DNA of 64,000 nucleotides from Mytilus trossulus (taxonomy: Eukaryota > Mollusca > Bivalvia > Mytilida > Mytilidae): the NCBI RefSeq assembly GCF_036588685.1, contig NC_086374.1:72290457-72354456 (forward strand), read 5' to 3'. Both the position numbers and the translations under genes were made by a program. This document shows positions 12,331 to 26,600 of this stretch, piece after piece (within the stretch, counting starts at the first letter, position 1; the number at the start of each line of letters is the position of its first letter). Below the pieces are notes generated by a model. That model searched no databases. It was not told where the DNA came from and was given only the letters and a program-made list of their open reading frames with translations.

Positions 12331-12999
12331 TCTGTAAAGACATTAAAACATTCTTGGAAAACATGACTATTTACTGTAACAATTGCATAATATAAGTATC
12401 GACAGGACATAGTTTATTCAAAGCATCGCCAAGTCTTTACATATATGTATCGTATCTACATTAATGGGTTCTAGATACAAAATATCGAAACCTGTAGGAT
12501 TTTATATTCCTTAAGCTTTAGAAATAGAGGTTCTTCTTGTACAGCCAAACTGAAAGTAACCTGTGATCACAAAACCGAATACGTAAAAATGCACAAGTAA
12601 TGAATGGGATACGTTAAATAATTATTGGTTTATACAACATGTTTCAAACATAATAAATACACATCAAGCGTATGATCCAAAGTTAATACCGACACAGCAG
12701 ACCAAAGCCAATTAACTAATAAAACCTCAATGCGTTGACCTTAATAGACCTTTGATAAGAGAATTACAGGCGTGAACAATGATTAGAGATATGTACAAAT
12801 ACATATAAATTAACCTTGACCGCAGATAATTGATAGCTTTTAATGACCGTCTATAAGAACGATCACAGACAATATACCATAATTACGAAAGTAGTTATTG
12901 TTGATATAAAGCCTGTAAACGTCCAGCAGGAAGTATTTCAAGATACCCAGTCTGATTGTTTGAGTACTGAAAGAATATAAAACATAATAAAATAATTAT

Positions 13000-13640
13000 T
13001 TTTATTATACAAATATTTGGGCTTAAGGGCAACACGTTATGTTACAGAAAACTTCCTTGGCGTCAGTGAATAAAAAGCGATGAATGTAAACTAACTGACG
13101 CCAACATTATACTTAACTATCCGAGCAGTGTGCGCGGCACACTGTGTGAATGCTTGAGGATATTTTTTCTCTAGTATCATGTAATTCACTCAGTTCTGTC
13201 ATATTGTAAATCAAGAACAAAACAAATTACATGCTACCTGCAGTTGACACAAAACACACAGTATGTACATAAAATGATAGTGTGTTCTCAGATAATTAAG
13301 GATAATTTGCCGCTAAAATACTGTGCCTGAGCTAGCCACATATCTTTGACAGAAATGCATCACCATAGGGGTATTTGCATACACGTGTGTGTACGACTAC
13401 CAATCTACTTGTCTCAGAGTACTTTAGCAAGCCGTTCCCGAGCGGTATAGCCTTACTTGATTTTTCACGTGGTACCGCATAAGAGTAAATCTTTGTGGGC
13501 ATAGACCGACGTGAAATAGAGCTGTTGAGCAATCAAGATGAGACTATTCCTCGTTAAGGCACGTAGGCACCCTAACTACTCAGAAAATGTTCATAAATGT
13601 CTGGCCTGATCATTTATTATAGTAACATAACGTGAACCAT
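13000..13640. other. Region with hairpins and CpG words, no gene found
   Basis: It contains an 11-bp inverted repeat (ttggcgtcagt near 13041, mate near 13091), a small palindromic gtgcgcggcacac near 13130 and a CpG-richer stretch at 13330-13560. A 66-codon minus-strand ORF at 13332-13532 has no recognised features or splice sites. It could be a promoter of gene B or a repeat edge. Confidence 0.25.
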
Positions 13641-14199
13641 AAAGGCACAACATCTTCATAATAATCGGCGGTGTTGGGGCGGCTGGAGGGTTGATTTGAA
13701 TTGTTTGCACTTCTATACTGTTACTATCTTATCAATGCAACTGACTGAATAAAACTGACAAAGATTGAAAATTTAACACGTGCACCAAGTCATGAGACGG
13801 TTAAGAAAACATTGCCGTCTCTACCACAGACATAATAAATCTAGTAATAAAATGTTTATCGTCCACCTAAATAAATAATGATTTTAACAGAAGCCGAGTC
13901 GGACAGAACATGAAACATTAATATAAACATCAATTAAAAATTTCTAATTAACCATTTCAAGATATATTCTATATAATAGATAAATTATTTACCGTTAAAA
14001 GATTTTGTAGAGACTTTGTTCGATTAAGTTCGAAATGTACCTCCTCCTTCACGACAACAATAAGTATAATTCAATAAAATTCTTCAAAGTCCTACTTCCG
14101 CATTATAAACATCGAACTAATTTCTAGGAAGAAAATTAAATATAATGTAGGAAATTTATCTCCTGATTTAACGTAAAGATGCATGTGATTAAAAACAGA

Positions 14200-16040
14200 T
14201 CAAATTGTCATCGAATATTATATTTTTTTCACTCATTGTTTGTAAAACGAAGCAACTGGATTTTGTACAAGATTTAGGTTTTAAAATGCTCCTTTAATTC
14301 CATCATTGAAAATAATTTAGGATGATGTGAAGGTCCGGATTATAAAATGCAAACACATTAAAAGGTAGGTCAATAGTGTTTTTTGAAAGGTTTTTGATTT
14401 CACTAATTGAAAAAAGTTATCTCGAGTGAACGCGGCTAGTCATTTAAAATGTTTTGCCAAAAAAAACACCTTGCCAATTTTACATGACGGCGTCTATAGA
14501 TTAAAATGCTTTCGGTGATAAAATTATCAATGATAGTTGTTTTTATTAAATGATGGTGACATAATTGTAATCGTCCTCAAAAAGGCAATACATTTAAACA
14601 TTGCACATTTTCGTCGCTGTATTGACATAGTTCGTTTTGGTATATGTAAGGTCAATAAGCAAATTTCCCCTTTTTCTAATGTATATAAATTCTTATATTT
14701 CCTAATACATCAATTTCTTGAGATAGCTTTTCCCTTATGCGTACCTTTTAACGTCCTTTGTTTCGGTTGGTTATTTGACACATTACTATATATTCATGGT
14801 AGTTTATGATTTTGTTAGTTGTTTTTCAAGGGTCAAAGTTAAGACTGCACATATTTTGTGAGTGTTATATACAGGCGAAAAGCTTTCCAACCACTAATGA
14901 CTTAAAATATATATTTGAATACGTTATAGTCGTTCATGTTAACACTATACGGATTCTTTCATTAGCAGAGGTGTGGTCCTTACACAAAAAGTCGACACTT
15001 AACAAGTTTTACGATACCTTCATTGATTTGATGACTGATATAATTTATATATAGAAATAGTTCAGTCACACTATTTTAGGAGTAAAATGAGATTCCCTCA
15101 ATTATATTTTATATCTTGATTTTGACACCAGTGAACTACTGTCGTCTTAATTTACTACCTGTCCATATCTGCACATAGGCAATAAAATTGAGAATGGAAA
15201 TGGGGAATGTATCAAAGAGACAACAACCTGACCAAAGAAAAAAACAACAGCAGAAGGTCACCAACAGGTCTTCAATGTAACGAGAAATTCCCGCACCCGG
15301 AGATAACATAGATCACAATTCTTCTCACAACAACTATTTATAACACATTGTTACTGAAATGAAACTATTATGATTTCCTCAAAACACAAGATAAAATTGT
15401 TGGTTCATATACTTCCGTGTACTTTTCTATATAAAATGAGATGATATCTGAATTAAATATGTGGCAGGGGTACCACAAGGGTTAAAATGAATGTACACAT
15501 CAAGTATGCTCGATTGAAATAAAGTTCAACTGGCTTTGAAGGAAAAACCATCATTGCTTGGTTTTACAAAATTATTTAAAAATATTGACAATTATAGGAA
15601 TTGACTGGTATTATTCATGTTTAAATTCGTTGAAAATAAAAATAATGAAACATTTATGCGCAATAAACACCAGGAATTTTAAAAGGTGTTTCCGACGAAT
15701 GCAAGGATATTTACACTACAATATGTCAAACGAAACTTTATCAAAATGTTTAATTGTTATTTTCAAGACAATAGTTTTTTGTAAGCTAAATTTAAATATC
15801 TTCTTTATCTATGAAATGACATGGACAATGATACATTTTTACTACGTCTTAGATTGTGGTTTACCAATTATGACGTCTGGTCTTTCAATTATCAAACATG
15901 ACCGATTCCCGAATATGACTGTTTCACTGAGTGTGAAATCGCATTGCTATAAGACGTGTCCCGGTAATTGTTTATCCAACATTGATGCATTTAGTTACGA
16001 TGTTGTGTTTGTTATTCTAATAGAATATTGTTAAATGTCT
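14200..16040. other. Non-coding AT-rich stretch with chance ORFs
   Basis: Plus-strand ORFs at 14537-15054 and 15558-16034 have low-complexity, Ile/Phe/Tyr-rich translations and no domain signal. A copy of repeat family 4 (gaatggaaatggggaatgt) is at 15182-15330. I see no exon that fits gene B here. Confidence 0.4.
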
Positions 16041-16059
16041 TATCTTCATTTTTCATACA

Positions 16060-16260
16060 AATAAGGCCGTTAGTTTTCACGTTTCAATTGTTTTACATTG
16101 TGTTATCGGGGCCTCTTATAGCTATGCGGCATGGGCTTTGCTAATTGTTGAAGGCTGTACGGTGACGTATAGTTGTAAATGTTTGTGTCGTTTTGGTCTC
16201 TTGTGGACGGTTGTCTCATTGGCAATCATACCTCATGTTCTTTTTTATATCATCGTTTGT
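16060..16260 (+). repeat. Short interspersed repeat family 2, copy
   Basis: Diverged copy of a roughly 200-bp family whose best members are at 28513-28715 and 41570-41770. Landmarks are ttggttttcccgtttgaatg, ccctttatagcttgttgttc and gagagttgtctcattggcac. Other copies are near 18845, 24410, 39298, 40615, 46110 and 62700. Confidence 0.6.
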
Positions 16261-17409
16261 ATTAAAGCAAAGATTATTAATCACCCAGTCCATTTATATG
16301 ATTTTTGTTTAAAGCAACTACATGTACACGACTCATTGCTTTACAGTTGGAAGTTGGAAGTAGACATATCGACATAGCTAGATACTACAAATAATACAAT
16401 AAATCATATAATTTCTAACACAATTCTATGTTAAAAAGTAAAATCACAAAAATACTGAACTCCGAGGAAAATAAAAAAAAAGTCCCTAATCAAATTGCAA
16501 AATCAAACGATAAAGCACACCAGACGAATGAAAAACAACTGTAACATTCCTGACTTGGTAGAAATGTAGAAATGGTTCATTGAACCTAGTAATATATAGC
16601 GCTTTACCTATCACTTGTATGACAGTGACGATGCGTGAACAAAACAGATATAATGGGTAAAAGTGTCAAAATAAGGGTACAACAGTCTTCACTGTGTCAC
16701 AATCTCAATAAAAAAAATACAAACACAAAAGAAGCACAAACAGCATCTATCAAATTTAACAACAACATTCATTAATTACTTATATAAGTATTTTTAATCA
16801 ACCCATATAGGATTGAAATATTTGAAGTCCTGTGACTGTATTCACATCAACTCTAGTGTAGAATCACGTGTTTGACATCAGAATGTAAACATCACACAGA
16901 AAGAATATTGATATTCTTGTAATTCATATAAAATACATCAAATAACATAATTACAAACATAATCTTGATATAAATGCAACTTTTCGTACTTTACCTGTAA
17001 CATCACTTTTGTAGTGCTGATACAGTCGTGTGACGGGCAGTTCGTGGTTCTGTTTTGTTGTTTTTGTGTGCTGCACTAGGTTGTTTTCGTTGTTATTTTG
17101 TGGTAAACATGTGAAAATATATATTCGTATTGCTTATATATGTATTTCTCTGTCCTGCATGTTTTTGCATTTACTTGTACTGTATTTCTATCATGTATTG
17201 TGGTCATTTCAGTCAATCTTTGATGACCCAAATGTTGCAAAATACTTATCCTACCTCCATGACAAATATGTTGTTGTCCTTGCATATAAAGACACAAACA
17301 ACTAAGTTTTTTGTGTGTAAAATTCATTAAATTAACTGCTTGCTTAAACGAATAAGGTATTGACAATTCACTTGGACAACTCAACATATACCCTCACGAC
17401 ACTTACGAA

Positions 17410-18245
17410 AGAGAAAATCCTGGATATTCATAGGTCTATGTTCCTTTGGAATTTCAACCAAAGATAAAGAAATAGATCTTCCAGCACTGTATTGGATACC
17501 TAAACTACATAAGTGTCCTCACAAACAACGGTATATTGCTAGGTCTTCCAAGTGCTCTACGAAACCTCTTTCTAAATTATAAACATTTGTATCAGCAATC
17601 AAAGCCGGTTTTCAAAGTGTGACGTCATCACCGTTATGGAATAACTGTTTCGCAGATGATAGCGGATATGTTCCTTATGTCGTAACTCCAATCCCCTTCC
17701 TTTTCGCGAATGTGACCTACCGAATTAGACTTTATACCGGATTTTGTATGAGCAACAAGACGGATGCCACATGTGGAGCAGTAACATCTTACCCTTTTGG
17801 AACACCTGAGATAACCCCCTAGCTTTTGGTGGTGTTCGTGTTGCTTATATTTTAGTTTTGTATGTTGTGCCATGTGGACTATTGTTTGTCTGTTTGTCTT
17901 TTCATTTTCAGCCATGGCGTTGTCAGTTTACTTTCGATTTATGAGTTTGACTGTCCCTCTAGTATCTTTCGTCCCTCCTTTAGTGGTATACTTAACATTT
18001 CCATAAAAGTGCGAGGTTTGGCTAGCCACAAAACTAGGTTCAACCTACCAGTTTTCTTAAAATGTCCCATAACAAGCCAGGGAAATGACAGTTATAACTT
18101 TCTATTTCGTTTCTGTGAGTTATGCATTGTCGCTTGTTCAGTGCGTTTGATTTTTCGTTGTTTTCCTCTTTTAGTTGATGTGATTCCCTCGGTTTGAGTT
18201 TGTTTTCTCTCAATAGATTTGTGACTTTAAACAGCGGTATACTAC
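17410..18245 (+). mobile_element. Penelope-like element remnant with internal deletion
   Basis: The N-terminal RT part (DLPALYWIPKLHKCPHKQRY near 17475-17550) is joined, after a large gap, to the C-terminal end (HRYGITVSQM) at 17630 and the family 3' tail. The catalytic core is missing. A repeat family 3 copy overlaps the end. Confidence 0.7.
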
Positions 18246-19089
18246 AGTTGCCTTTATGTTTCAATGATACAAGTTTATTTGCAGAATATCAAATTCATGA
18301 TTCGTGGCAAAGGGTAATTTATTCAGAATATCATAGAAGTATTTTACAATTGACAGATATCGACAATAATGTCATAAAACAAAACTGAATAAATGAAAAT
18401 AATTGCAAAGGTGGGAATCAAATTCCGCCAACTATCAATAAAAACAACAAAACATAACAAAAAAATTTATACAATCAACTTTAGATATAATCAGGATGTA
18501 GGTGGCTAGAAAAATAAAAATAAAAATTCAGGAATAATAGTAGCGTCTAGTAGCATTAAGGACAATTGCGAGAATACGGTTATAACTAGACGATTAAGAA
18601 GAGTAAGCATGCACTTTATCCTCATTGGTCAATTAAGATATTTACAGCCAATGGAAATTGACCTTGAAACCGATAATGCCATGACCAGGTTGACATTAAC
18701 TGCCCGTAATAACAAACAAAAAAAACCACTTTTAATTCATAAAAAGAGCCCATGGACATTTTTTTTTAATTTTTTAATTAAAACATTGATAAGAAACATA
18801 AGTTATACAAATGGCTTGTTAGTGTATAAATAAGGCATAAGTATTACATTGTCTTATTGGGGCCTTTTATAGCTGACTATGCGGTATTGGCTTTGCTCAT
18901 AGTTGAAGGCCATTTTGGTCTTTTGTGGATAGTTGTCGCGTTGGCAATCATACCATATCTTCTTTTTTATACATGAATTGTAACATCCATGTGGCACCCG
19001 TTTCCAAAATAAGTGCACAGGTAAATAAAACTTGAAAGTAATTGTGATTTCATGATCATAACGGAAAAATGAAATTATTTCTTTCCTTG

Positions 19090-19460
19090 GACCATGATTT
19101 TCATCTTAATTGCGGATTTTTATTATTTGTTAACGACACGTGATTTTTATCGGTCGTTGAGATGGGATAACTCAATCATAAAAAGTACATGTTCAAAGTC
19201 ATATGGTTCTCGCAATTATATGTTGATTGTTTGTGTTTCCTTTCATTTAAACTGTAATGTTTCGGAGGAGTCGAACGTAATTGTTTCGTGTTATCGTATG
19301 TGCTTTCAACATAGTAATGTAATCCTTGCTGTACCTTTTATGCATAATATGGTAGAGAATATGTATTTACCTCACTATCAAATGAAACCTGCACTACCAG
19401 AGGTGAATGATATTTTTGAATATATTTACATGTCTGAATATGATAGGGAACCGTCTTAAA
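19090..19460 (+). other. ORF of 121 codons, probably not a gene
   Basis: Open frame with no recognised motif. It is flanked by a repeat family 2 copy at 18845-18975 and plain AT-rich DNA. The Met, Tyr and Cys content is irregular and no splice context is evident. I list it only because it is among the longer ORFs here. Confidence 0.15.
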
Positions 19461-20155
19461 TCTTTTTTAAATGATCAATCACAGTACTTCAAACTAATTA
19501 CTTCTTTATGTTGTTTAATTTTGTTGTCATAAAGTTTACTTTAAGTTTTATACGCTTAATTTTTCAAACTAAATAACGAGATGTGGTATAATTGTCAATT
19601 AAACAATTCTCCGTAAGACCAAAAGACAACGATTTACCATTTACATTTCACCGAAAGTCTTCTTCAATTAAGTGATCTTAATACTGTACAATAAGCTAAA
19701 AAAGGCATTGCGATTATAAAATTTCTGATGATTCAAACATCTGATGAGAAAAACCAAAGGGCTGAACTATACTACAACATAAATATCTAAAACGTTCAAC
19801 AATTATGATAGACAACTTTCCAAAATCAGCCAAAGAGTAAAAAGTTTTATATACAAAACACGGCAGGGTATTGTGTGATTATGAGCGTTCAATCCTTCCA
19901 TAATTAGAACTGTAGTCTACAAAACATACGAAAAATGCACACATCAGTTTGAAAGAGCACGTCTTATCACATTTCTTCTCAGTACAATTACCAAAAAGAG
20001 TAAAAACACATCAACAAAAAAAGATTTAAGATTGCTTTTGTATCAAAACTTTGAGATCAATAAACATGTGTTATTTATTATTCGTTTTTCCGAATTTAGT
20101 GAGTATATAGCGGTCAAAGTATGAGCGTTATATCTATACTATATACACAAAAAAT

Positions 20156-20161
20156 TTTATT
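20156..20161 (-). terminator. Polyadenylation signal of gene A
   Basis: AATAAA on the minus strand about 110 nt downstream of the gene A stop codon. It is in an AT-rich stretch, so chance occurrence is possible, but the distance suits a short 3' UTR. Confidence 0.4.
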
Positions 20162-20272
20162 TTATCAAATCAATGTGAGACAATACATTTCAAACATAAC
20201 ATTATTTGATTTATAAAATTAGAAAAAAAGTCCATATAAAAAAGAAATGTGTGAAAAACGCATTACTTTGTT

Positions 20273-20694
20273 CTAAAACAATCCCTGCAACAATTTCCCT
20301 AAAGCCTTTTTGTAAGCACTATCTGTTCTATAGAGGTACAAGCATTGCAATGATTTTAGTCCCATTGGAAGTTTGATGGACGGTTCTAAATATACCGGTA
20401 CTATAGGTGGGTTTCTTGAATACAGACATTCGGAAAGGTTTGACATATCTGATACATTCGGCCATGCTTCATCGACGAAGTCGTTTGACAGCAGTAGAAA
20501 TACTAGTTTTGCAGACGGAATTTTTCTATTTAAAGTTTCTAGATATTGCTGGTCATGTTCTTCTTTAATAATAAAATCAGCAATTTGAATATTATTCACT
20601 TCCTTCAACGTGTTCGAAACGTCAACAATGTGGTCTTTGAATATTGACACACTACATCTGTTATATGCTAAAACAATAATGTTGATGCTTGGAT
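20273..20694 (-). CDS. Gene A last exon: TIR-like domain and stop
   Basis: A 422-nt terminal exon with acceptor AAATGTTTCAG, encoding 139 residues and TAG. The TIR-like pattern is a first beta strand INIIVLAYN, a box like KLVFLLLSNDFVDEAWP near the middle (the F-x-x-x-x-W of TIR box 3 type strands), then VPVYLEPSIKLPMGLKSL and LYLYRTD. The canonical box 1 (F/Y-D-x-F-I-S) is absent. At the position four residues after the Trp, where NADase TIRs carry a catalytic Glu, this copy has Ser, so enzymatic activity is unlikely and a scaffold role more likely. It is clearly paralogous to the gene B exon at 3534-3952. A SEFIR or other TIR-clan fold is an alternative. Confidence 0.82.
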
Positions 20695-23600
20695 CTGAAA
20701 CATTTTCAAAATAAAATTAAGAATGGAAATGAGGAATGTGTCAAAGAAACGACATCCCGACCAAATACCAGAAAACGTGTATATGTTTAGCTATCTTTTG
20801 AGTAATATTTGAATGATGTTGCACGAATCAATCAATCAGTATCAGTAAAATCACACAATATTATAGAATTGAAAGTGACATACAATTTTATGACTATACA
20901 CATGTTTGTGAGATTTCTTGGAAACAAATTTTGTTACATCCTATAATGAATGTCCTTTATTATAACAAAAGTATTATACATTAATTCGTCTATATCGTTT
21001 GCTCTGTTGATGTTTCTTGCCCCTTTTAGTTATCGTGGGTAAGTAAGTTCGTCAAGTTTTAATTGATAAAGGAAGCCACTGTACCCGTATAGAACTTTTG
21101 TTGTCAGGTTAATTCAAAGTTTATATCGGTTTGAACACACCTCAGCACAAGCCGGGTTTGAGTAAAAAAAAAATCCGAATTTACAAGCTTGGAGAAAGAT
21201 ATTTTAAAAATGGTTCAATCTGCGTTTGTAAGTCGTAGGATGTGTAGAAAAGAAAATGAAAAGCAGACATTCGAACAAATCTTTAATCATCAACACACAC
21301 ACACATACACATTCAATAAATCATTAAAAGAGGTAAAGCATAACAGATATAATAATCGATTAAGAAAAGTCAGTTCATATGTTATTGTAAAAAGAGTAGG
21401 TCAACTGATTGGCTAGGCGTAATTCCTAAACACCGAATTCTGAAGTTTTACAGATATTCAACAAATTTTAGGAGGAAAGATATAGATTAAAATATACAGT
21501 GCTTACATACCTGGTATATTCGTGGCAACGTCAAGTACTATTGGTTCACTTTTTGTTGTACCAGCGATATTTGTTGCCTCACAAAAATAATGCCCACTAT
21601 CTGTCGTTTGTACATCACGAATTGTCAATGAAGGTTTAATACTGTGTTCAAATGTTTCATTTTTTGTTTGCTTTAATTGTGTTAATTTTCCTTTGTCTTT
21701 TTTCAACCACTGAACATGTTGCACTGCAGGGTCTGCTTGTATTCTACATTCTATCGATATACTCTGACCAATTGTACAGGATAGTGCACTCTGCTCAATC
21801 AGCACTTTTGGCTTACCTAAGGGTCAATAAAAAAAGTTTCACTGTTACTGGTAAATACATAGTTACATGAATACGATCATCTATTTTAAACATTTCTAGT
21901 ACACAGACAATTTCTTATAAAAGGAAAAAGATTAGCAATTAAAAAAATAAGGAGCACTAGTAGGAAAAGATAAAAGTGTGTATCCAAAAATCTCATGAGG
22001 ACGATACAGAAAGATATTTTTACATTCGTCAATAGTTTAATAAGACTTTAATACAAATTCAGAACTTTAGAAAAATAAATAGATCATAGTAACGCGCTGT
22101 GTATAGTGTTTTTTGTTTTGTTTTTATTCACCATATGTGCTCCTGGGTTTTAAGTATATGTTCCAACGACATGCCAAACGAACAAAGAGTGCTATGGTTT
22201 CTAATCTCACAAACTTTTCCAATGAACTAAATATTTAAGTTGAAAGTATGAAACAACTTGAAGTAAAAAGTGAGTTGTTATGTTCTTTTAAATTTCCAAT
22301 CATTATTTTTTATGGTCAATTTAAAATTTCCGGAATAAGCTTACTCACTGGAAACTTTTAATTGACATTTATCACTCAAAAATTCTCCGACACTGTTTGA
22401 AGCTCTACACCTATAGGCTCCCTCGTCATCTTTGCCAATATTAACGATTCTTAGGGAATGATTTCGTTTGTTTCCTCCTGTGTAATGTTTGCTTGTTTGT
22501 TGCAGCTCAATTAATTTTCCATCGATAAATCTATACCATTGCAAACTATCAATGTCTGGTTTGGCATCGACAGAACAATCTATATCGATTGATTGGCCAT
22601 CCATGACATTCTTTTCTGAGGGAACAGTTATTACCGGTTTGTCTAAATAAAACAATATGTAAATCATAAGCATGCTATTTAGCCTATTCCAATACTACAT
22701 TACAATCTATACAATTTTGCACTATTATTATTATTTTGTATTAATCTTACCTTTGCAATACTGTGTTCTATGCTAAATTGAAAAATAGGCTCTTTAAACA
22801 AAGGTTGTCTGCCAAAATTTGAATTGAAAATAAAAACACTGTTTGAAGCAAAACCAAATTACATTTACTTTGTGAAAAAACCTCAAAGATTACAATATCA
22901 AGTACACCTAAAAAAATAAAAATAAAATGCTGAAGTATTTAATCGACATGAAATATATTGTAAGTAGTTTGTTGTGTTGATATTTTGACAGACAGTTGGT
23001 ATTCAAATAAGTACTAAGTGTGCACTAATGATGAAATCATGTTTGTATACTTATATGAAGCACACGTCACGCATAGTCTTCTAAAAAAAAATAAAAAATA
23101 AAAGCATCTTGCAATTTATATTTTCATTTCTATTTCATTTATTTTGGTGAGGTCTGGTCACTGAAAACCAACATTCTATTTGATGCTTGTCTATCTTTTA
23201 TCCTAGTGAATTAGAGGTAAAGTATACTACCGAATATATGTCTGCATTCTTTGTTTTTCCTTCGGAATGTAACATAGATGGAGGTCTTAAAACAAAACTG
23301 TAAAAGTAGTAACATACTATCTGCCTATCGTATGCAAATATTTTATGTACAGTAGTATAGCTCCTCATTCTTGGTCATAACAACTAAAACAATAAAAAAT
23401 GTCCATTTTTGAACTTGAAAACAATGATGATAAAAACACACCCTGAATATCTGTAGATAACCAACTCTAGGTTGATCTTATATCACAAGTTCACTTGCAA
23501 ATAGTCAAACACTTTGATAATGAAACAGTAATAATTTTACTCACAAGAAACCTGCAAGAAACACTTTTCACTGGAAGATTGCCCAAAAGAATTTGCCACG

Positions 23601-26600
23601 CGGCAAATATAAAATCCAGTGTCAGTTTTATCACAGTGAAGAATGGTCAATTCCGGGATACGAGAATGTCCACCTTCATATTTTATTCCATTTTCAAATA
23701 TTTCTCTTTGTCTGTCGTCAACTTCTTTATACCAAAGTAAAGACTGGACAGGGAGTCCTGACTTAATATTACAGATAAGCTTGACTGGCTGATTTTCGCG
23801 TCCTTCCAAATTCTTTGATATAGAAATTACCGGTAGAGCTATGAAAATAAATTCCATAAATAATTTCCAAATATGTTTACGTCCAATAGCTATATGTTAA
23901 ACAAATAAAAGGATAAATTAAAAGAGGATCGTACATGTTGGGAGACTCATTTGAACTTGAATCTGAAAAGTATGTAATTTTGATAAAGATGTATCTTGCA
24001 TCAAATATATCGTACAGAGAATATGGGACGTGATATTTACGGGTTTTAAGTCTCATTGTCAGATTGGACATGGTTGACGATTTTTAATGTCAAACTAAAC
24101 CAATTTATCATGGGTCAAAACAAGTGAGTAACCATATCATTTAAAGTTTGTTCAAACTTGGAGTGCAAATACAAAAGGAGACATCTAGCAATTTAGTAGA
24201 AAGAAAGTAAACTGGGTCTTCATAGTTTTTTCTCTGAAATCTATTAAAGGTCACTGTTTTGTTGATTTTTTAGTACAACTCAGTGGTTGTCATCTTTGTC
24301 ATTTAATTTTCGTTTATGCTTTTTTGTAACTTGAATCAACTTGAAGATGTATGCTTTTTCATTTATACATTATTGAATTTTGTCATATCATGGCCTGTCA
24401 AGCCTTACTATACTGTATAAAATTTTCTCATTGATGAAGGTTGTATAACGAAAATGCTAACACGTACGTGTGTTGGTCTTAAGTAGATAGATGTCTCGTT
24501 TGCAATCATATTCATCTTTTTATTTTTACAGCATTGCATGTTATAATGTCAAATGTTTGGCTTTGAGCGTTCCTGATGAAGGTAAATCCAGAAAAGCGCT
24601 TCGGACGCAAGAAATTAATAACGTGTTGTTTTCAATATTTCATATAGAGAAGTTGTTTTAAAAAATATATAAATAGAAACCTTACCTAGTTTTGATATAA
24701 AATGCTTTGGTTTGTAATTGAGAAAAACTGTATTTTGAGTATATTGTAGCTGAAACAGCTCTTGCAGTAATTTGAAGGGGAATTTTTATTTTCAGCACCA
24801 TATTTGATTTAGTAGATAGATTAAGAAATACTTAACGACTTTTAGTTTGCCGTTATATTTTGGACATCTGTGAATCAATTATTTATGTCCTATGCAGTAA
24901 AAAACGAAACATAACAATTTTACCTTCTTTTATTTCTAGATGTATATTTCTACTACGTCCTTTTCCAGCTATATTTTCTACTTCGCAAAAATATACGCCG
25001 CTATCATTTGGATTTGCATTCATAATAGAGAGAAATGGCTGTTGAATTGAGCCACCTGTATGTCTCCCTGAATAGGATATCTGAGTTGATTTTCCATTTT
25101 CCATTTTATACCAGTTGATTCTAGTAATCGAGGGCTCGCTGATAATGCTACATGTCAATTGTATACTTGCACCAGCCTCGGTCGATATGTTGCTTTCGTT
25201 AATCGTCACTGTGGGTGTGTCTATAAGAAAAAACATTAAAAAGCTACTGTTTCCAAACACGTATGTTTTGAAAGTGTTTCTTATCTGTTTATAGTAACTT
25301 GGCTGGCTCTGTTATTTCGTGCCCCACTGTTAAGTCTTATGTAGAGTAACAGCGCGTCAAGCGTTGAAAATGGCGAGTCTGGTTTCTTTGAATTGTTCTT
25401 ACAAATTTGTTTTGGGGAAGTACATCTCATATTATAACATGACCATTACATGATTCGAATAAAAGTAAACAGCAGACCCGATTGCACGGGAAATTGTTGA
25501 ACTGAACAAATTTACTGATGATCTCAATGATTACTTATGTATATGCAGTAACTATATTTCTCGCCAAACGATACACACTCATTTATTTGTTATTATTTTC
25601 TATGTAATAATAATTTAATTTTGAATGTAACGCGTCTTCTGATTGGCTGACGTAATTTTGTTATGAGCCACAAATTTTGTTATGAGCCCATAGACATAAT
25701 TTAGTCATGTGAGCGTGACGTCATCAACGTTTTTCATGATTTTCTACGGTTTAAAATGGAATTTAGAATTAAATTTTAAGAAATGACTGTAATATTTTTT
25801 CTGTCTATTCGAAATAACATAAAAAATGTGGTGCACAAATAACCCGCTTCGCTATAGACAGAAAAAATACTAGTCATTCCTAAAATAAATTGAAAATCTC
25901 CTTCCAGGTTAATAAAAGCAACAGTAGTACACCGCTGTTCAAAACTCGTTAATCGATCGACAAAAAACAAAATCGGGGTGACAAACTAAAACTTAGGGAA
26001 ACGCATTAAATATAAGAAAAGAACAACGACACAACATTAAATTGTAACACACACAGAAACTGACTAAGCATTATACACAATCCAATGATACAGGTAAACA
26101 TGTGATAATCTTACAATCATTAAAATCGTGTGACATTATTTACAACCAATAAAAAACTATAGGTTGAATTGCTGTAATATACACTTTCAATTCCCATAGG
26201 AACTCCTTTTAAGAATTAAACTGTACAACTTTTACTATGAAGTTTCGAAATAAATATGTCCTAGTATGGAAAGCTTTTATGCACTACTAATTTTTTTTCA
26301 AAATATAAGGCTGTGCGGCATACTTATTTTCAAAATACTTGTGGGACTATGTTAACGCATCTATCCCATCGAACTAGAGATAAAAGATACTACAGATACA
26401 GTTAAGTCGGCCTCATATCTTGACGTTCATCTAGATAGTTATCAAAGTACCAGGATTATAATTTCAAAAAATGCCAGACGCGCGTTTCGTCTATATAAGA
26501 CTCATCAGTGACGCTTAGATAAAAAAAAGTTATAAAGCCAAACAAGTATAAAGATGAGGAGCATTTGAGACCCAAAAATTCAAAAAAGTTGTGTCTAATA

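Noticed and set aside
12910..12975. Possible gene B exon after TATTCTTTCAG
   Set aside because: The acceptor looks good, but the phase-1 frame hits a stop after nine codons and no donor fits.
13400..13500. tRNA-like words in a CpG-richer stretch
   Set aside because: No cloverleaf or B-box arrangement could be drawn.
13332..13532. 66-codon minus-strand ORF as a possible first exon of gene B
   Set aside because: No signal peptide, no phase-1 donor at its end and no similarity to gene A exons.
15558..16034. 158-codon plus-strand ORF
   Set aside because: No motif, odd composition, no splice context; it ends at a short interspersed repeat. Length alone is not enough in AT-rich DNA.
17076..17387. 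103-codon minus-strand ORF
   Set aside because: No domain pattern; it overlaps other chance ORFs on both strands and repeat-derived DNA.
17862..18197. 111-codon plus-strand ORF
   Set aside because: It falls in the 3' tail of a Penelope-like remnant and a family 3 repeat.
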